A stretch of 39,074 nt of DNA from an uncultured Clostridia bacterium (GTDB lineage Bacteria > Bacillota > Clostridia > TANB77 > CAG-508): assembly GCA_944390535.1 (NCBI GenBank), contig CALXQV010000021.1, forward strand, positions 1 through 39,074, read 5' to 3'. Below the pieces are notes generated by a model. The model did not search any database, had not been told where the DNA came from, and saw only the letters and a program-made list of their open reading frames with translations. The translations under genes and the position numbers were made by a program. This document shows positions 1-9,343 of this stretch, piece after piece (the stretch's first letter is position 1; every line of letters starts with the position of its first letter).

Positions 1-1917
<1,917 letters not shown>

Positions 1918-1925
1918 AAAAGTTA

Positions 1926-1996
1926 GAGGAAAAATTCAAATTGAAAGTGATTTTTGTACTCCTATATAATTCCTAACAAGCACTGAATTTTTCCTC
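1926..1996. repeat. Exact 13-bp inverted repeat downstream of the recombinase
   Basis: GAGGAAAAATTCA at 1926-1938 is exactly complementary to TGAATTTTTCCTC at 1984-1996. It starts 9 bases after the recombinase stop at 1917. A second hairpin GGGACT-A-AGTCCC lies at 2018-2030. There is no clear U-run, so this may be a processing/terminator hairpin or an element end. Confidence 0.6.
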
Positions 1997-2207
1997 CCTA
2001 GTCAAAATTCAAATTTTGGGACTAAGTCCCATGCCCTTTATAAAATAATGAAAGGTTTGATAAAAATGATATTAAAAAATAATAGTGAAAAAGAAAAAAA
2101 TTTAATAAGATATTTTGAAAGTTAAGTATAGAAAATAATTTTTTAGTAGATTTTATAGACTATAAAAAGGATTTATGATAAAATATGTATAGCTATATGA
2201 GAAAGGA

Positions 2208-2876
2208 ATGAAAAAGAATTATTAGATTTAGAATTTGCAAAATATATACCACTTATTGAAGAAGCTAGAAAAAAACGGAGAAAACAAGTTTGAATATAAT
2301 GGCTGTAGTGTAGAATATTATAAAAAATTAGACGGAGAAGAACTTAATATAACAAATGTGCAAAGAGCTAATAGAGGAATTGTAAAGGAAGGACCTGAAA
2401 TAAACATTGATTTTGGAAAAAATGGAGATAAGAGCATTGTTTATATGGGGCATTGTCCGAAAATTCCTTGGTGTGATGATTACACAATAATATTTGCAGA
2501 AATAAGTCAATATAAAGACAATATAACTTATATGGGAAATGGCATATATTCAAATATGGATGCACTTAATTTTAAAGATAGAAAAGTATCTGGTGTTGGT
2601 AGCATTATGGAAGGGATTTCTCAAGATATTGAAGCTATGGAAAAGTATAGAAATTCTTTCAAAGATGATACAGATTATAGTAGTATAAGTCAAGAAACTA
2701 TTGAAATTGTAAAGCAAAGATTTGCAGAATTACAAGAATTGATTTCAGTATTAGGAATAGATAAAAGTGTAAAACAGGCACAATTACAAGGTTTAATGGA
2801 CCGTAAAGCACAATTATTACAAGAACTAGCAGATGTAGAAAAGCAAATATCTCAAATTAATCCTCAAGAACGATAG
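2208..2876 (+). CDS. Unknown protein, probable +1 shift at CGG 2276
   Basis: I do not recognise the family. The main body (2277-2876, about 199 aa) is an open, native-composition frame with an acidic, coiled-coil-like C-terminus. Upstream, a different frame reads KELLDLEFAKYIPLIEEAR up to AAA AAA CGG at 2276 with native codons (TTA, GAA, AGA), then stops five codons later. Skipping the C of CGG joins it to GENKFEYNGC. The 5' end is damaged: ATG 2208 reads ATG AAA AAG AAT TAT TAG, and one extra A in its A5 run would give MKKELLDLEF. So the gene needs either two recoding events or is partly decayed. An alternative start is TTG 2235 in the main frame, but the codons there are less native and no ribosome site is seen. 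It lies nine bases upstream of the next gene. Confidence 0.5.
2276..2279 (+). other. CGG recoding site 2 (unknown gene)
   Basis: Context AGA AAA AAA CGG AGA, sharing AAAAAACGGAGAA with site 1. A +1 shift gives GGA GAA AAC. This is the weakest site because the gene's 5' end also has an apparent indel. Confidence 0.5.
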
Positions 2877-2885
2877 GAGAATAAT

Positions 2886-3191
2886 ATGAAAAATACTAAT
2901 GAAAATAATATATTAGAAAAGCTAAGAAGAGTTCTTAAAATGATTTTTACAAAAAAGAAGAAGTTAAAATTACCAGATGGAACACAAAATACAATTACTT
3001 CAACAAATAAGTTAGAATATGTAAAAATAGATACAGATACTAAAATAAACGATTTAAAAGTATCAATAGAAAATGGTTATAAAAAGATTACGGATTTATC
3101 TAACAAAGAATTAGATGAATTGATTTTGATATATAAAGAGGATATAAAAAATCTTGAAGATAAATTAATATACAAGAAATCATTATTATAA
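2886..3191 (+). CDS. Small charged protein, unknown
   Basis: 101 aa with no family I recognise. TAGGAGAA lies 5 bases before ATG 2886 and the gene follows the 2208-2876 gene closely, so they are probably co-transcribed. The protein is lysine-rich, with a basic KKKKLKL patch near residue 23 and a predicted coiled C-terminus (EDIKNLEDKLIYKKSLL). There is no signal peptide or membrane segment. Codon use is AT-rich and native-like. Likely cargo of the mobile segment. Confidence 0.55.
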   Translation: MKNTNENNILEKLRRVLKMIFTKKKKLKLPDGTQNTITSTNKLEYVKIDTDTKINDLKVSIENGYKKITDLSNKELDELILIYKEDIKNLEDKLIYKKSLL

Positions 3192-3304
3192 AATGTAGAA
3201 TATAGTTGGTTAATCAAATTATTTTTTGAGCAAAATGTGGGAGGAACACTTTGAGAATTAGTCGATTTTTTCGCAAATAACCTCCTAAAACGCTCCAAAT
3301 TCAA

Positions 3305-3341
3305 ACAGCTTACGAACTGTAAAGTTTGTAGGTTGTTTTTT
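3305..3341 (+). terminator. Hairpin terminator, copy 1 of a repeated unit
   Basis: ACAGCTTACGAACT pairs (with G-U pairs) with AAGTTTGTAGGTTGT and is followed by a run of T. A near-identical copy is at 6069-6106. It ends the 2208-3191 transcription unit. Confidence 0.7.
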
Positions 3342-3360
3342 CATTTTTAGAAAAGATGAA

Positions 3361-3690
3361 TTGAACTTTATAAAATACAAAAAAGATATGGATTTAGAAA
3401 ATAAATTAAGATTAGCAATATGTATGTGTGATAATTATAGTCATACAAATTTAGAATATGATAAAAAAGAAATGTATAAATATTTTGATAACTTATTAAA
3501 AGAAATCAGTATTGAATACAGAACGACTACTATTAATTTTGCAAACTATCCTTATATAATATTTGTATCATCCAAAATTATGGAAATGGATTCAACAGAA
3601 CAAAATAAAGTTGCACTATATTTATTTAATACTATAAATTCTAAAATAAAAAAATACAAAAATCTTGACAATACAGAACAAATGTTTTAA
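3361..3690 (+). CDS. Hypothetical protein, 99-109 aa
   Basis: An open frame with native codon use and no recognisable domain. TTG 3361 or ATG 3391 (MDLENKLRLAICMC) could be the start; neither has a convincing ribosome site. It sits between the terminator at 3305-3341 and the ORF6N gene at 3721. No membrane segment is visible. It may be a broken remnant of a longer gene. Confidence 0.4.
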   Translation: MNFIKYKKDMDLENKLRLAICMCDNYSHTNLEYDKKEMYKYFDNLLKEISIEYRTTTINFANYPYIIFVSSKIMEMDSTEQNKVALYLFNTINSKIKKYKNLDNTEQMF

Positions 3691-3720
3691 AATATATGCA
3701 GATAAAAAGGATGTGAAATC

Positions 3721-4662
3721 ATGGAAGAAAATAAATTAGCAGTTCAAAATGAATTAACTAATGAAGGTATAAAAAATTTAATATATACAATAAGAGTAAA
3801 ACAAGTTATGTTGGATAGTGATGTTGCCATGTTATATCATTATCAAACAAAAAGAATAAATGAAACTGTAAGTAGAAATAAACAAAGATTTCCTGAGAAA
3901 TTTTGTTTTCAATTAACAGAGGAAAAAGCTAAAAATTTGAAAATACAATCTACAATTTTAAATTTAGATCAGGAAAATAACTGGTCGCAAATTGCGACCA
4001 GTTCGAAAAATGAAAATAGCAAGCATAGAGGTAAAAAGTATATACCTTATGTGTTTACAGAACAAGGAATAGCAATGTTATCGGGCTTATTAAAAAATGA
4101 TATAGCTATTCAGGTTAGTATAAATATTATGAATGCTTTTGTTGAAATGAGAAAGTTCTTAATGCTTAATGGAAAAGTATTCGAAAGATTAACGAATGTA
4201 GAATATAAATTACAGGAACATGATAAAAAATTTGATGAAGTTTTTAACCAGCTTCAGTTAGAAGAAAATGTAAAACAGAGAATATTTTTCGAAGGTCAAA
4301 TATATGATGCATACAGTATCATTATAGATATTATAAAAAGAGCAAATACTAAGATTTTGATTATAGATAATTATATTGATGATAGTGTTTTAAAAATGTT
4401 AAGTAAAAAGAAGAAAAATGTAGAAGTTGTTATATTAACATCTATTAAAAGCAACATTGAACATATAGATGTTCAGAAATTTAATAAAGAATATCCTACC
4501 CTAAAAGTTGCTAAAACAAATAAGTTTCATGATAGATTTATTGTCTTAGACGATAAAGAAATGTATCATTTAGGAGCTTCTATAAAGGATTTAGGTAAAA
4601 AGTGTTTTGGAATTAACAGAATTGAAGATGTAGGAATTATAGAAAAAGTAATTAATTCATAA
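3721..4662 (+). CDS. ORF6N (KilA-N-like) DNA-binding protein with C-terminal PLD-like region
   Basis: 313 aa. The N-terminal 150 residues match the ORF6N/phage antirepressor pattern: IYTIRVKQVMLDSDVAMLY, then RFPEKFCFQL, then YVFTEQGIAMLSGLL and an ISIMNAFVEMRKF-like helix (here SINIMNAFVEMRKF). The C-terminal third (FFEGQIYDAYSII..., ILIIDNYIDDSVL, FHDRFIVLDDKEMYHLGAS) resembles a phospholipase-D-like fold. This pairing is seen in mobile-element ORF6N proteins of Firmicutes. Its role is probably regulatory or in element maintenance. The gene contains a 25-bp perfect palindrome at 3979-4003. A weak ribosome site (AAAGGATG) precedes ATG 3721. Confidence 0.8.
   Translation: MEENKLAVQNELTNEGIKNLIYTIRVKQVMLDSDVAMLYHYQTKRINETVSRNKQRFPEKFCFQLTEEKAKNLKIQSTILNLDQENNWSQIATSSKNENSKHRGKKYIPYVFTEQGIAMLSGLLKNDIAIQVSINIMNAFVEMRKFLMLNGKVFERLTNVEYKLQEHDKKFDEVFNQLQLEENVKQRIFFEGQIYDAYSIIIDIIKRANTKILIIDNYIDDSVLKMLSKKKKNVEVVILTSIKSNIEHIDVQKFNKEYPTLKVAKTNKFHDRFIVLDDKEMYHLGASIKDLGKKCFGINRIEDVGIIEKVINS
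3979..4003. repeat. Perfect 12+1+12 palindrome inside the ORF6N gene
   Basis: AACTGGTCGCAA at 3979-3990, one A, then TTGCGACCAGTT at 3992-4003. It is coding (NWSQIATS) and GC-richer than its surroundings. It could be an operator for the gene's own DNA-binding domain or an mRNA hairpin. Confidence 0.7.
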
Positions 4663-4723
4663 ACGTATTAACTAGGAGACAATTAATAATTTATATACTT
4701 TTGCATTTAATAGCAATTTGAAC

Positions 4724-4752
4724 TTGCGATTTTATGTGAAATAAAGTATAAT
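4724..4752 (+). promoter_or_regulatory. Promoter for the 4836 gene
   Basis: TTGCGA at 4724-4729, 17-base spacer, TATAAT at 4747-4752, extended by a favourable AT-rich region. The following leader is about 75 bases with AAGGAGG before ATG 4836. Confidence 0.6.
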
Positions 4753-4835
4753 ATATGTAGATGCTTTTAGTTACCCAAAAAGGTTTATTAAATCTTGGAG
4801 GGTAAAACCTCCAAGTAATGCAAGGAGGAATGATT

Positions 4836-5255
4836 ATGACATTATTGACATTATTTAACAATGAACTAAAAAAACTCCCATCCATTTCAGAAAATCTAAA
4901 AAATTTGATAATGATGCAAGGGTGGTCTAAAGAAAAGGCTGAGCAAGCCATTTCAATCATTCAACAGATTAAAAATGGTGACGTGATTAAAAATGATAAT
5001 ATAAAAGTGATTGAAAAGGGCTTATGCATATCTTACAGTTATGTAAGGTTATCTCGGTTAACAATTACCCTTTCGCCAAATGAATGTGGCATAGATTATG
5101 CAACATTTGAGCCTGAAAATATACTTCAAGGAGATAAGTACATTGAAGACTTGTTGGCTGATATAAATCGTATATCCGCAGAAGTTAAATTTTCTTTGGG
5201 CGGACATGACTATGATAATGGCGTATGCACATTTGCAATTGATTGGGAATTTTAA
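4836..5255 (+). CDS. Unknown protein, 139 aa, foreign composition
   Basis: The start is ATG 4836 because AAGGAGGA lies 8 bases before it; an ATG at 4818 is in frame but upstream of that site. The N-terminus looks helical (TLFNNELKKLPSISENLKNL) and the C-terminus ends FAIDWEF. No known domain is recognised. Codon use is unlike the neighbours: it uses AGG, CGG, TCG, ACC and GGC. It contains an in-frame CGG at 5055 (L-S-R-L) that is NOT a frame break: a +1 shift there would hit TAA at once. It has its own promoter and ends at the strong bidirectional terminator 5265-5316. Probably a recent acquisition. Confidence 0.65.
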   Translation: MTLLTLFNNELKKLPSISENLKNLIMMQGWSKEKAEQAISIIQQIKNGDVIKNDNIKVIEKGLCISYSYVRLSRLTITLSPNECGIDYATFEPENILQGDKYIEDLLADINRISAEVKFSLGGHDYDNGVCTFAIDWEF

Positions 5256-5264
5256 GTAGTAGTA

Positions 5265-5316
5265 AGAAATCTAAATAAGCCATATACTGACTAGTATGTG
5301 GCTTATTTAGATTTCT
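5265..5316. terminator. Strong bidirectional terminator between convergent genes
   Basis: A 23-bp stem (5265-5287 with 5294-5316, one G-U pair) carrying AGAAATCTAAATAAGCC. It serves the 4836 gene on the plus strand and the HAD gene on the minus strand. Confidence 0.85.
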
Positions 5317-5320
5317 AATA

Positions 5321-5839
5321 TTAATTTTTAATAGTTAGTAATGAATCAACCTCGTTAATTAATAATGCACATGTACCTAGCTTATTTAATTTATTAACAT
5401 TGTCTTTAATGTCATCTACAAATAACATTTCACTCAAGTCACAATTATTAACCTTTTGAATAATTTTTACAGCATCTACTTTTCTTTCTTGAGGATAACA
5501 TGAGAGAACTTCTATATCATTGCCATAATATTTACGAATAAAATTTTGTTTTGCTTTTAAATGAAATGAAAATTTCATTCCAGTTAAACAATATAGTTTT
5601 GTTCCATTATTTCTTAAAATATTAATAATTTTATACAGCGAACTTGATTTGTCACAAACTTCAATATTTTCATAAAAAGTTTCTGGATTTAAATAAGCAT
5701 TTAAATAAAAATTTAAATAAGTGTCCTCGTTTTCAGAACGATGCTTTAAAAAATTTCTATCTTTGTGAATTGCTAATGTATCATCAAAATCAAAAATTGC
5801 AACTTTAATATTATCTAAATTTACATTTATATTTTTCAT
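5321..5839 (-). CDS. HAD-superfamily phosphatase
   Basis: 172 aa. Motif I is IFDFDDTLA near residue 16, with DxDxT nucleophile and acid/base aspartates. Motif II is YCLTG near residue 84. Motif IV is LFVDDIKDN near residue 140. Length and a single small cap region suit a subfamily III or small-molecule HAD phosphatase; the substrate cannot be told. The ribosome site AAGGAGG precedes ATG at 5839. It is monocistronic and convergent with the 4836 gene, sharing its terminator. Codon use is native and it has no CGG. Confidence 0.8.
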   Translation of the reverse strand: MKNINVNLDNIKVAIFDFDDTLAIHKDRNFLKHRSENEDTYLNFYLNAYLNPETFYENIEVCDKSSSLYKIINILRNNGTKLYCLTGMKFSFHLKAKQNFIRKYYGNDIEVLSCYPQERKVDAVKIIQKVNNCDLSEMLFVDDIKDNVNKLNKLGTCALLINEVDSLLTIKN

Positions 5840-6068
5840 TATTCCTCCTTTTTTCTAAGTTTACAGATATTGATACAATTAAAAATTAATTGTATTATAG
5901 CACAACATATAAAAATTTTCTATAAAATATAAATATATAGCAATAGAAAATAGATAAAATTATTGCAAGTTATCTAAGATATGATATACTTTAGTAAATT
6001 GATTGATATTTATATCAATCGTTATGAGAAAAGCTTGTAGATAACTGTGACGTTCGATCCAAATTTTT

Positions 6069-6106
6069 ACAGCTTACAAACTATAAAGTTTGTAGGTTGT
6101 TTTTTT
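6069..6106 (+). terminator. Hairpin terminator, copy 2 of the repeated unit
   Basis: ACAGCTTACAAACT / AAGTTTGTAGGTTGT followed by seven T. It matches 3305-3341 over about 37 bases with few differences. No intact gene ends just upstream. Confidence 0.7.
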
Positions 6107-6261
6107 AAGGTAATAGTATGGAATATGAAGAAAAAATATAAATGCAAATCATAGAAATGATTGTAGATACTTAATGTTATTGACATCACGTTTTAGTTCT
6201 ATCTAAAATTTTCCAATATGTAGCAGTAGAAATCATAACTTTATTACATGAAAGGTTAAAT

Positions 6262-6290
6262 TTGATTTATGTAAACAAAAATGATATAAT
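6262..6290 (+). promoter_or_regulatory. Promoter for the 6411 gene
   Basis: TTGATT at 6262-6267, 17-base spacer, perfect TATAAT at 6285-6290. A leader of about 115 bases follows, with a spare AGGAGG at 6338-6343 well before the gene's own GGAGG. Confidence 0.65.
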
Positions 6291-6410
6291 TAAAATATGT
6301 AAGTATATTGAAAACATAGCAACCATAATTTATGATAGGAGGTACAAAATTATTTAAAAGTATTATTCATGTATAACCCATTGATTAACTAAAAATTTGG
6401 AGGTAGGAAG

Positions 6411-6950
6411 ATGATTGACATTTTAAGGCCAGCAAGAGAAATTATTACTGAGTTAAATCGCTTAGAAAGCAAATATACCAAGACTTTAGTTCATGGTATA
6501 GGAAAGATACAAAATGTGTCCTTGGATAGGTTCCATTGGAATTTTAAGATTAAACTCGATAATGAAATACTGATTAATTGTTCTATACATAAGGAAGAAG
6601 ATGAGAACACTTATATGTATTTTGAAGACGGGGATATAATCGAATTCTCTGGAGAGGTAAAAACCTATTTGAGAGGATTATTTCCTAGATATAATGTACA
6701 GAGTATCTATCTATATGATGCTAAATTAAGTGACGAAGAAAGGCTTTTCTCGGAAGTACTTATGTGGAATGTCAAAGTAGTGGAAAGAAATATTCTAGGA
6801 AAAGTAGCTGTTACAGTGAAAGAAGGCATAAAGGATTCGGAGATTGCCTGTATAAGTGATTTACAAGAAACTGAAAATCACTGGGTATATGGGCATTTGA
6901 TAAGAAGAGAAAAGGATGTCATTTTACAACTAGATAAAATAATGGAATAG
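6411..6950 (+). CDS. Unknown soluble protein, 179 aa
   Basis: TTGGAGGTAGGAAG directly precedes ATG 6411. There are no membrane segments. The middle part looks beta-rich, with a patterned stretch EDGDIIEFSGEVKTY near residue 73 that recalls OB-like folds, but I do not claim a family. Codon use (CTC, TCG, GGG, TGC) is slightly GC-richer than the neighbours, suggesting transfer. It has its own promoter and its own terminator at 6986-7020, so it is a one-gene unit. Confidence 0.65.
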   Translation: MIDILRPAREIITELNRLESKYTKTLVHGIGKIQNVSLDRFHWNFKIKLDNEILINCSIHKEEDENTYMYFEDGDIIEFSGEVKTYLRGLFPRYNVQSIYLYDAKLSDEERLFSEVLMWNVKVVERNILGKVAVTVKEGIKDSEIACISDLQETENHWVYGHLIRREKDVILQLDKIME

Positions 6951-6985
6951 TTTAGCTAATCCAGGGTAACAATTGAATAACGTGT

Positions 6986-7020
6986 CAAAAGGAGATATAT
7001 CAACTGATAATCTCCTTTTG
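6986..7020 (+). terminator. Terminator of the 6411 gene
   Basis: CAAAAGGAGAT at 6986-6996 pairs exactly with ATCTCCTTTTG at 7010-7020. The T-rich 3' side is inside the stem (TTTTGG). Confidence 0.75.
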
Positions 7021-7129
7021 GCTTATATAGGTGTTTTATTTTATAAAAATTACGCAGAATACCTTAATTACAAAACAAAGGCTTGATAAAATATAAAAAG
7101 TAAAATGAATTTGTAAGCAGTGTGTATTA

Positions 7130-7423
7130 GTGAAACAAACTTATATAAATTGTTTAAAAAAATTAAGAGAATTTAGAAAAAATTTAAAAATAGATAAAGA
7201 TATAAAAAAAGGAAAACTATATTTTACTTGGATTAGAGATAAGACAGAAAAAATAGAAAATGAAAAAAATGAAGAATTTATATGTAACAATATGATTCAA
7301 TATACATTAAAGAATTACAAAATTGATACATATACTTATGAAGGACTAGATAGAAAATTGAAAAGTATAGTAAATGATAACTACATACTAAAAAATAATA
7401 ACTATATATTTAATAATATATAA
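7130..7423 (+). CDS. Possible small protein or remnant, 97 aa
   Basis: A GTG-started open frame with very high Lys, Asn and Tyr content and no ribosome site. The first half (KKLREFRKNLKIDKDIKKGKL) looks like a real helical segment; the tail degenerates to Asn repeats. It may be the 5' part of a gene that continues, broken, through 7441-7738. Confidence 0.3.
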   Translation: MKQTYINCLKKLREFRKNLKIDKDIKKGKLYFTWIRDKTEKIENEKNEEFICNNMIQYTLKNYKIDTYTYEGLDRKLKSIVNDNYILKNNNYIFNNI

Positions 7424-7440
7424 TATTGAAAAATTTTAAT

Positions 7441-7738
7441 AATGAATTATTTGTTTTATCCGTATCGTCTAAAAGACCTAAAGAATACATGAAAATAGAA
7501 CAAGAATATAAAAATGGAAAAATTACACTTGAAAAATGAAAAAAGAAAAAAAGTAAAATTACAGAAATAGTATAAATAGATAGTATATATAGATTTAAAG
7601 ATATGATTAGATGGGCTAATATTACAAGAATGAAAAAGTAAGTATATTAAGATTAAATTTTAATGGCACTATCGGTAAAATTGATGGGAAATATTTGAGT
7701 ATGATAAATGAAAAAATAGGCTTAGAACTTTTTGAATA
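7441..7738 (+). pseudogene. Broken gene remnants in several frames
   Basis: Coding-like pieces occur in different frames: SVSSKRPKEYMKIEQEYKNG (7453-7512), then RFKDMIRWANITRMKK (about 7591-7638), then LRLNFNGTIGKIDGKYLSMI to a stop near 7738. No single frame joins them. The frame changes are not at CGG, so this looks like ordinary decay rather than recoding. The family is not recognised. Confidence 0.4.
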
Positions 7739-7743
7739 AAATA

Positions 7744-7772
7744 TTGACTTGATGCGTAAAATATAGTATCAT
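7744..7772 (+). promoter_or_regulatory. Strong promoter of a short non-coding transcript
   Basis: TTGACT at 7744-7749, 17-base spacer, TATCAT at 7767-7772. It lies directly ahead of three hairpins and a terminator within 110 bases. Confidence 0.65.
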
Positions 7773-7778
7773 AGTATT

Positions 7779-7876
7779 ATAGAAAGCAATCATTTGAGAT
7801 TGCTGTGGAAGTAACGAAAGTTCCAGTAATTGCTATGGGAGGCAACTAGTTAGAAATAATTAGTTGCCAGTTTTTT
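7779..7876 (+). ncRNA. Candidate small RNA or attenuator leader
   Basis: Hairpin 1 is AGCAATC/GATTGCT (7785-7791 with 7798-7804). Hairpin 2 is TGGAA/TTCCA (7806-7810 with 7821-7825). Hairpin 3 is GGCAACTA/TAGTTGCC (7841-7848 with 7861-7868) followed by six T. A second ATTGCT at 7829-7834 could compete for the AGCAAT of hairpin 1, which is how attenuators and riboswitches switch. A small ORF with a good ribosome site follows at 7925. No known RNA family is recognised. Confidence 0.5.
7841..7876 (+). terminator. Intrinsic terminator of the small RNA/leader
   Basis: 8-bp GC-containing stem, 12-base loop, then AG and TTTTTT. Confidence 0.75.
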
Positions 7877-7924
7877 ATTTTAATGTTATACTAAATAAGC
7901 ACAATGTGATTAGAGGAGAATTTT

Positions 7925-8096
7925 ATGGATATAGAGCCAATAAATATTTTTGAATATGAATATTTATAAAACATTAAATAAAGATGGAATGATTGATTTT
8001 TGTTGTATTGCTGATTATAGAAGGGATAGTATACTTTCACAAATCTTGCAAAGACAAAAAGAAAAAAGTGAAATTTCGGAAGAATATACTAGATAG
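7925..8096 (+). pseudogene. Small ORF pair, probably one broken gene
   Basis: AGAGGAGA lies 6 bases before ATG 7925, which reads MDIEPINIFEYEYL and stops at 7967-7969. An overlapping frame begins ATG 7956 and runs to 8096 (46 aa, MNIYKTLNKDGMIDF...EEYTR). The good ribosome site belongs to the short frame, so either a +1 shift joins them or the second is translated by coupling. No CGG is at the junction. The family is not recognised. Confidence 0.35.
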
Positions 8097-8115
8097 TAAA
8101 AATATAAAAGCTTAG

Positions 8116-8151
8116 AAAAGGCAACTGATTAAAAATAATCACTTGCCTTTT
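8116..8151. terminator. Bidirectional terminator
   Basis: AAAGGCAACTGATT (8117-8130) pairs with AATCACTTGCCTTT (8137-8150). It can end the small ORF on the plus strand and the methyltransferase on the minus strand. Its GGCAA core resembles the terminator at 7841-7868. Confidence 0.75.
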
Positions 8152-8186
8152 ATTATGTGTTGGAAAAAGAAGAGAAGGAAATCATT

Positions 8187-9092
8187 TTACAACTTTCTCA
8201 ACTTAGCCACAAAAAAACCTTCATATAGTTTAGATGGACAAATGCATAAAGTTCCTGTAATACTGGTAGGTAATAAGATAGCCTTTGAAAAAGAAGAGGT
8301 ATCAATTGGAATGATTTCAACTTGTTTTAAATCAATAAATTTTTGTAAAATTTCTTCATTCTCTTGAGATAAAATAGAACAAGTAGAATATACCATTTCA
8401 TGACCAGGTTTTAATAAAGTAATAGCTTTTTGTAACAAACTAGATTGAACTTTTGAAGAACGTTGCAACAGGTCTTCTGTAAACGTAGATACTAATTTGG
8501 GATTAGAGATAGAAAGTGTTCCACTTCCGCTACAAGGTGCATCTAATAAAATCTTATCAAAAGAAAAGAAATCATCTAAAGTTCTTGCATCTTTAATCAT
8601 AAAATTTACGCGATTAGCACCTTGTTTGTTTAAGTTATATTGTAATCGTTCTGCTCGAATTTTATTTTTTTCACAAGCTGTCACAAAAGCTTTATTTTTA
8701 GAAAGAGCAAGCATTTGAGTGGTTTTACCACCAGGTGCAGCAGCCATATCTAAAATATTTTCATTGTCTTTGGGAGATAAAATAAGTGGTGGTATCATAG
8801 AAGATAAACTTTGTAAATAGACTTCTCCATTTTTATAAATATCCAAATTTTTAAGTTGTTCTTCTGTCATGTTTTTCATTATGAAAGCATCTTTATACCA
8901 AGTGACTTCTTGGTATGCAATATGTAAATCATCAAAAACATGTTTAATCTGTTCAACACTTACTTTTAGAGTATTGGCTCTTAAAGTTACAGGTCTTTTT
9001 TGAGAATATCCATCAATAATTTCGGTAGTCATTTTTTCTCCATATTGTGTGATTAAAAAATCGTATAAAAATTCAGGTATATAATTTATCAT
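8187..9092 (-). CDS. RsmB/RsmF-family RNA (cytosine-5) methyltransferase
   Basis: 301 aa, an S-adenosylmethionine-dependent m5C methyltransferase of the NOL1/NOP2/sun group, acting on rRNA or tRNA. Visible motifs: MAAAPGGKTTQMLAL (SAM-binding motif I, near residue 116), DAPCSGSG (motif IV cysteine, near 185) and VYSTCS (motif VI catalytic cysteine, near 236). It lacks the N-terminal NusB-like domain of RsmB and the extra C-terminal RNA domain of longer RsmF proteins, so it is the short Firmicute form. GGAGGA precedes the ATG at 9092. It diverges from the HD gene. No in-frame CGG is present. Confidence 0.88.
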   Translation of the reverse strand: MINYIPEFLYDFLITQYGEKMTTEIIDGYSQKRPVTLRANTLKVSVEQIKHVFDDLHIAYQEVTWYKDAFIMKNMTEEQLKNLDIYKNGEVYLQSLSSMIPPLILSPKDNENILDMAAAPGGKTTQMLALSKNKAFVTACEKNKIRAERLQYNLNKQGANRVNFMIKDARTLDDFFSFDKILLDAPCSGSGTLSISNPKLVSTFTEDLLQRSSKVQSSLLQKAITLLKPGHEMVYSTCSILSQENEEILQKFIDLKQVEIIPIDTSSFSKAILLPTSITGTLCICPSKLYEGFFVAKLRKL

Positions 9093-9284
9093 AGTCTCCT
9101 CCGTTTTCTCTCTAAAAATATATAATTAAAGTTATACATATCATACTATATAACAGAGAAAAAAGCAAAATAAAAGATAATGAAAGAAAAGAAGCCATTG
9201 CATACAACTTGTTACTTTGTGTATATTCATGAAAAATTTTAGCAGAAAAAATCTATATTTTTAGGGAATTATTAGGAAAAACAG

Positions 9285-9313
9285 TTGATATTTTTTTTGA
9301 TTTAATATAAAAT
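9285..9313 (+). promoter_or_regulatory. Promoter for the HD-domain gene
   Basis: TTGATA at 9285-9290, 17-base spacer, TAAAAT at 9308-9313. AAGGAGGA lies just before ATG 9344. Confidence 0.5.
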
Positions 9314-9343
9314 CTATAAAGACTAACGATAAGGAGGATACGA

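Larger units (their letters stand above)
5840..6410. other. Gene-free stretch with operator-like palindrome and repeated terminator
   Basis: 570 bases. It holds a perfect 9-2-9 palindrome GATTGATAT-TT-ATATCAATC at 6001-6020, the second copy of the repeated terminator at 6069-6106 without any gene in front of it, and the promoter at 6262-6290. The terminator copy and fragments of AT-rich coding-like sequence suggest a lost gene. Confidence 0.5.

Noticed and set aside
3077-3304. Minus-strand frame with Cys/Ser-rich sequence
   Set aside because: Overlaps the terminator and the 2886-3191 gene, has no ribosome site and no recognisable pattern.
7441-7738. CGG at 7673 in the broken gene as a recoding site
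   Set aside because: In the only sensible frame it lies across ATC GGT and is not a codon, and the frame changes fall elsewhere.
8143-8718. Plus-strand open frames opposite the methyltransferase
   Set aside because: Antisense shadows with no ribosome sites; the minus strand has clear methyltransferase motifs.
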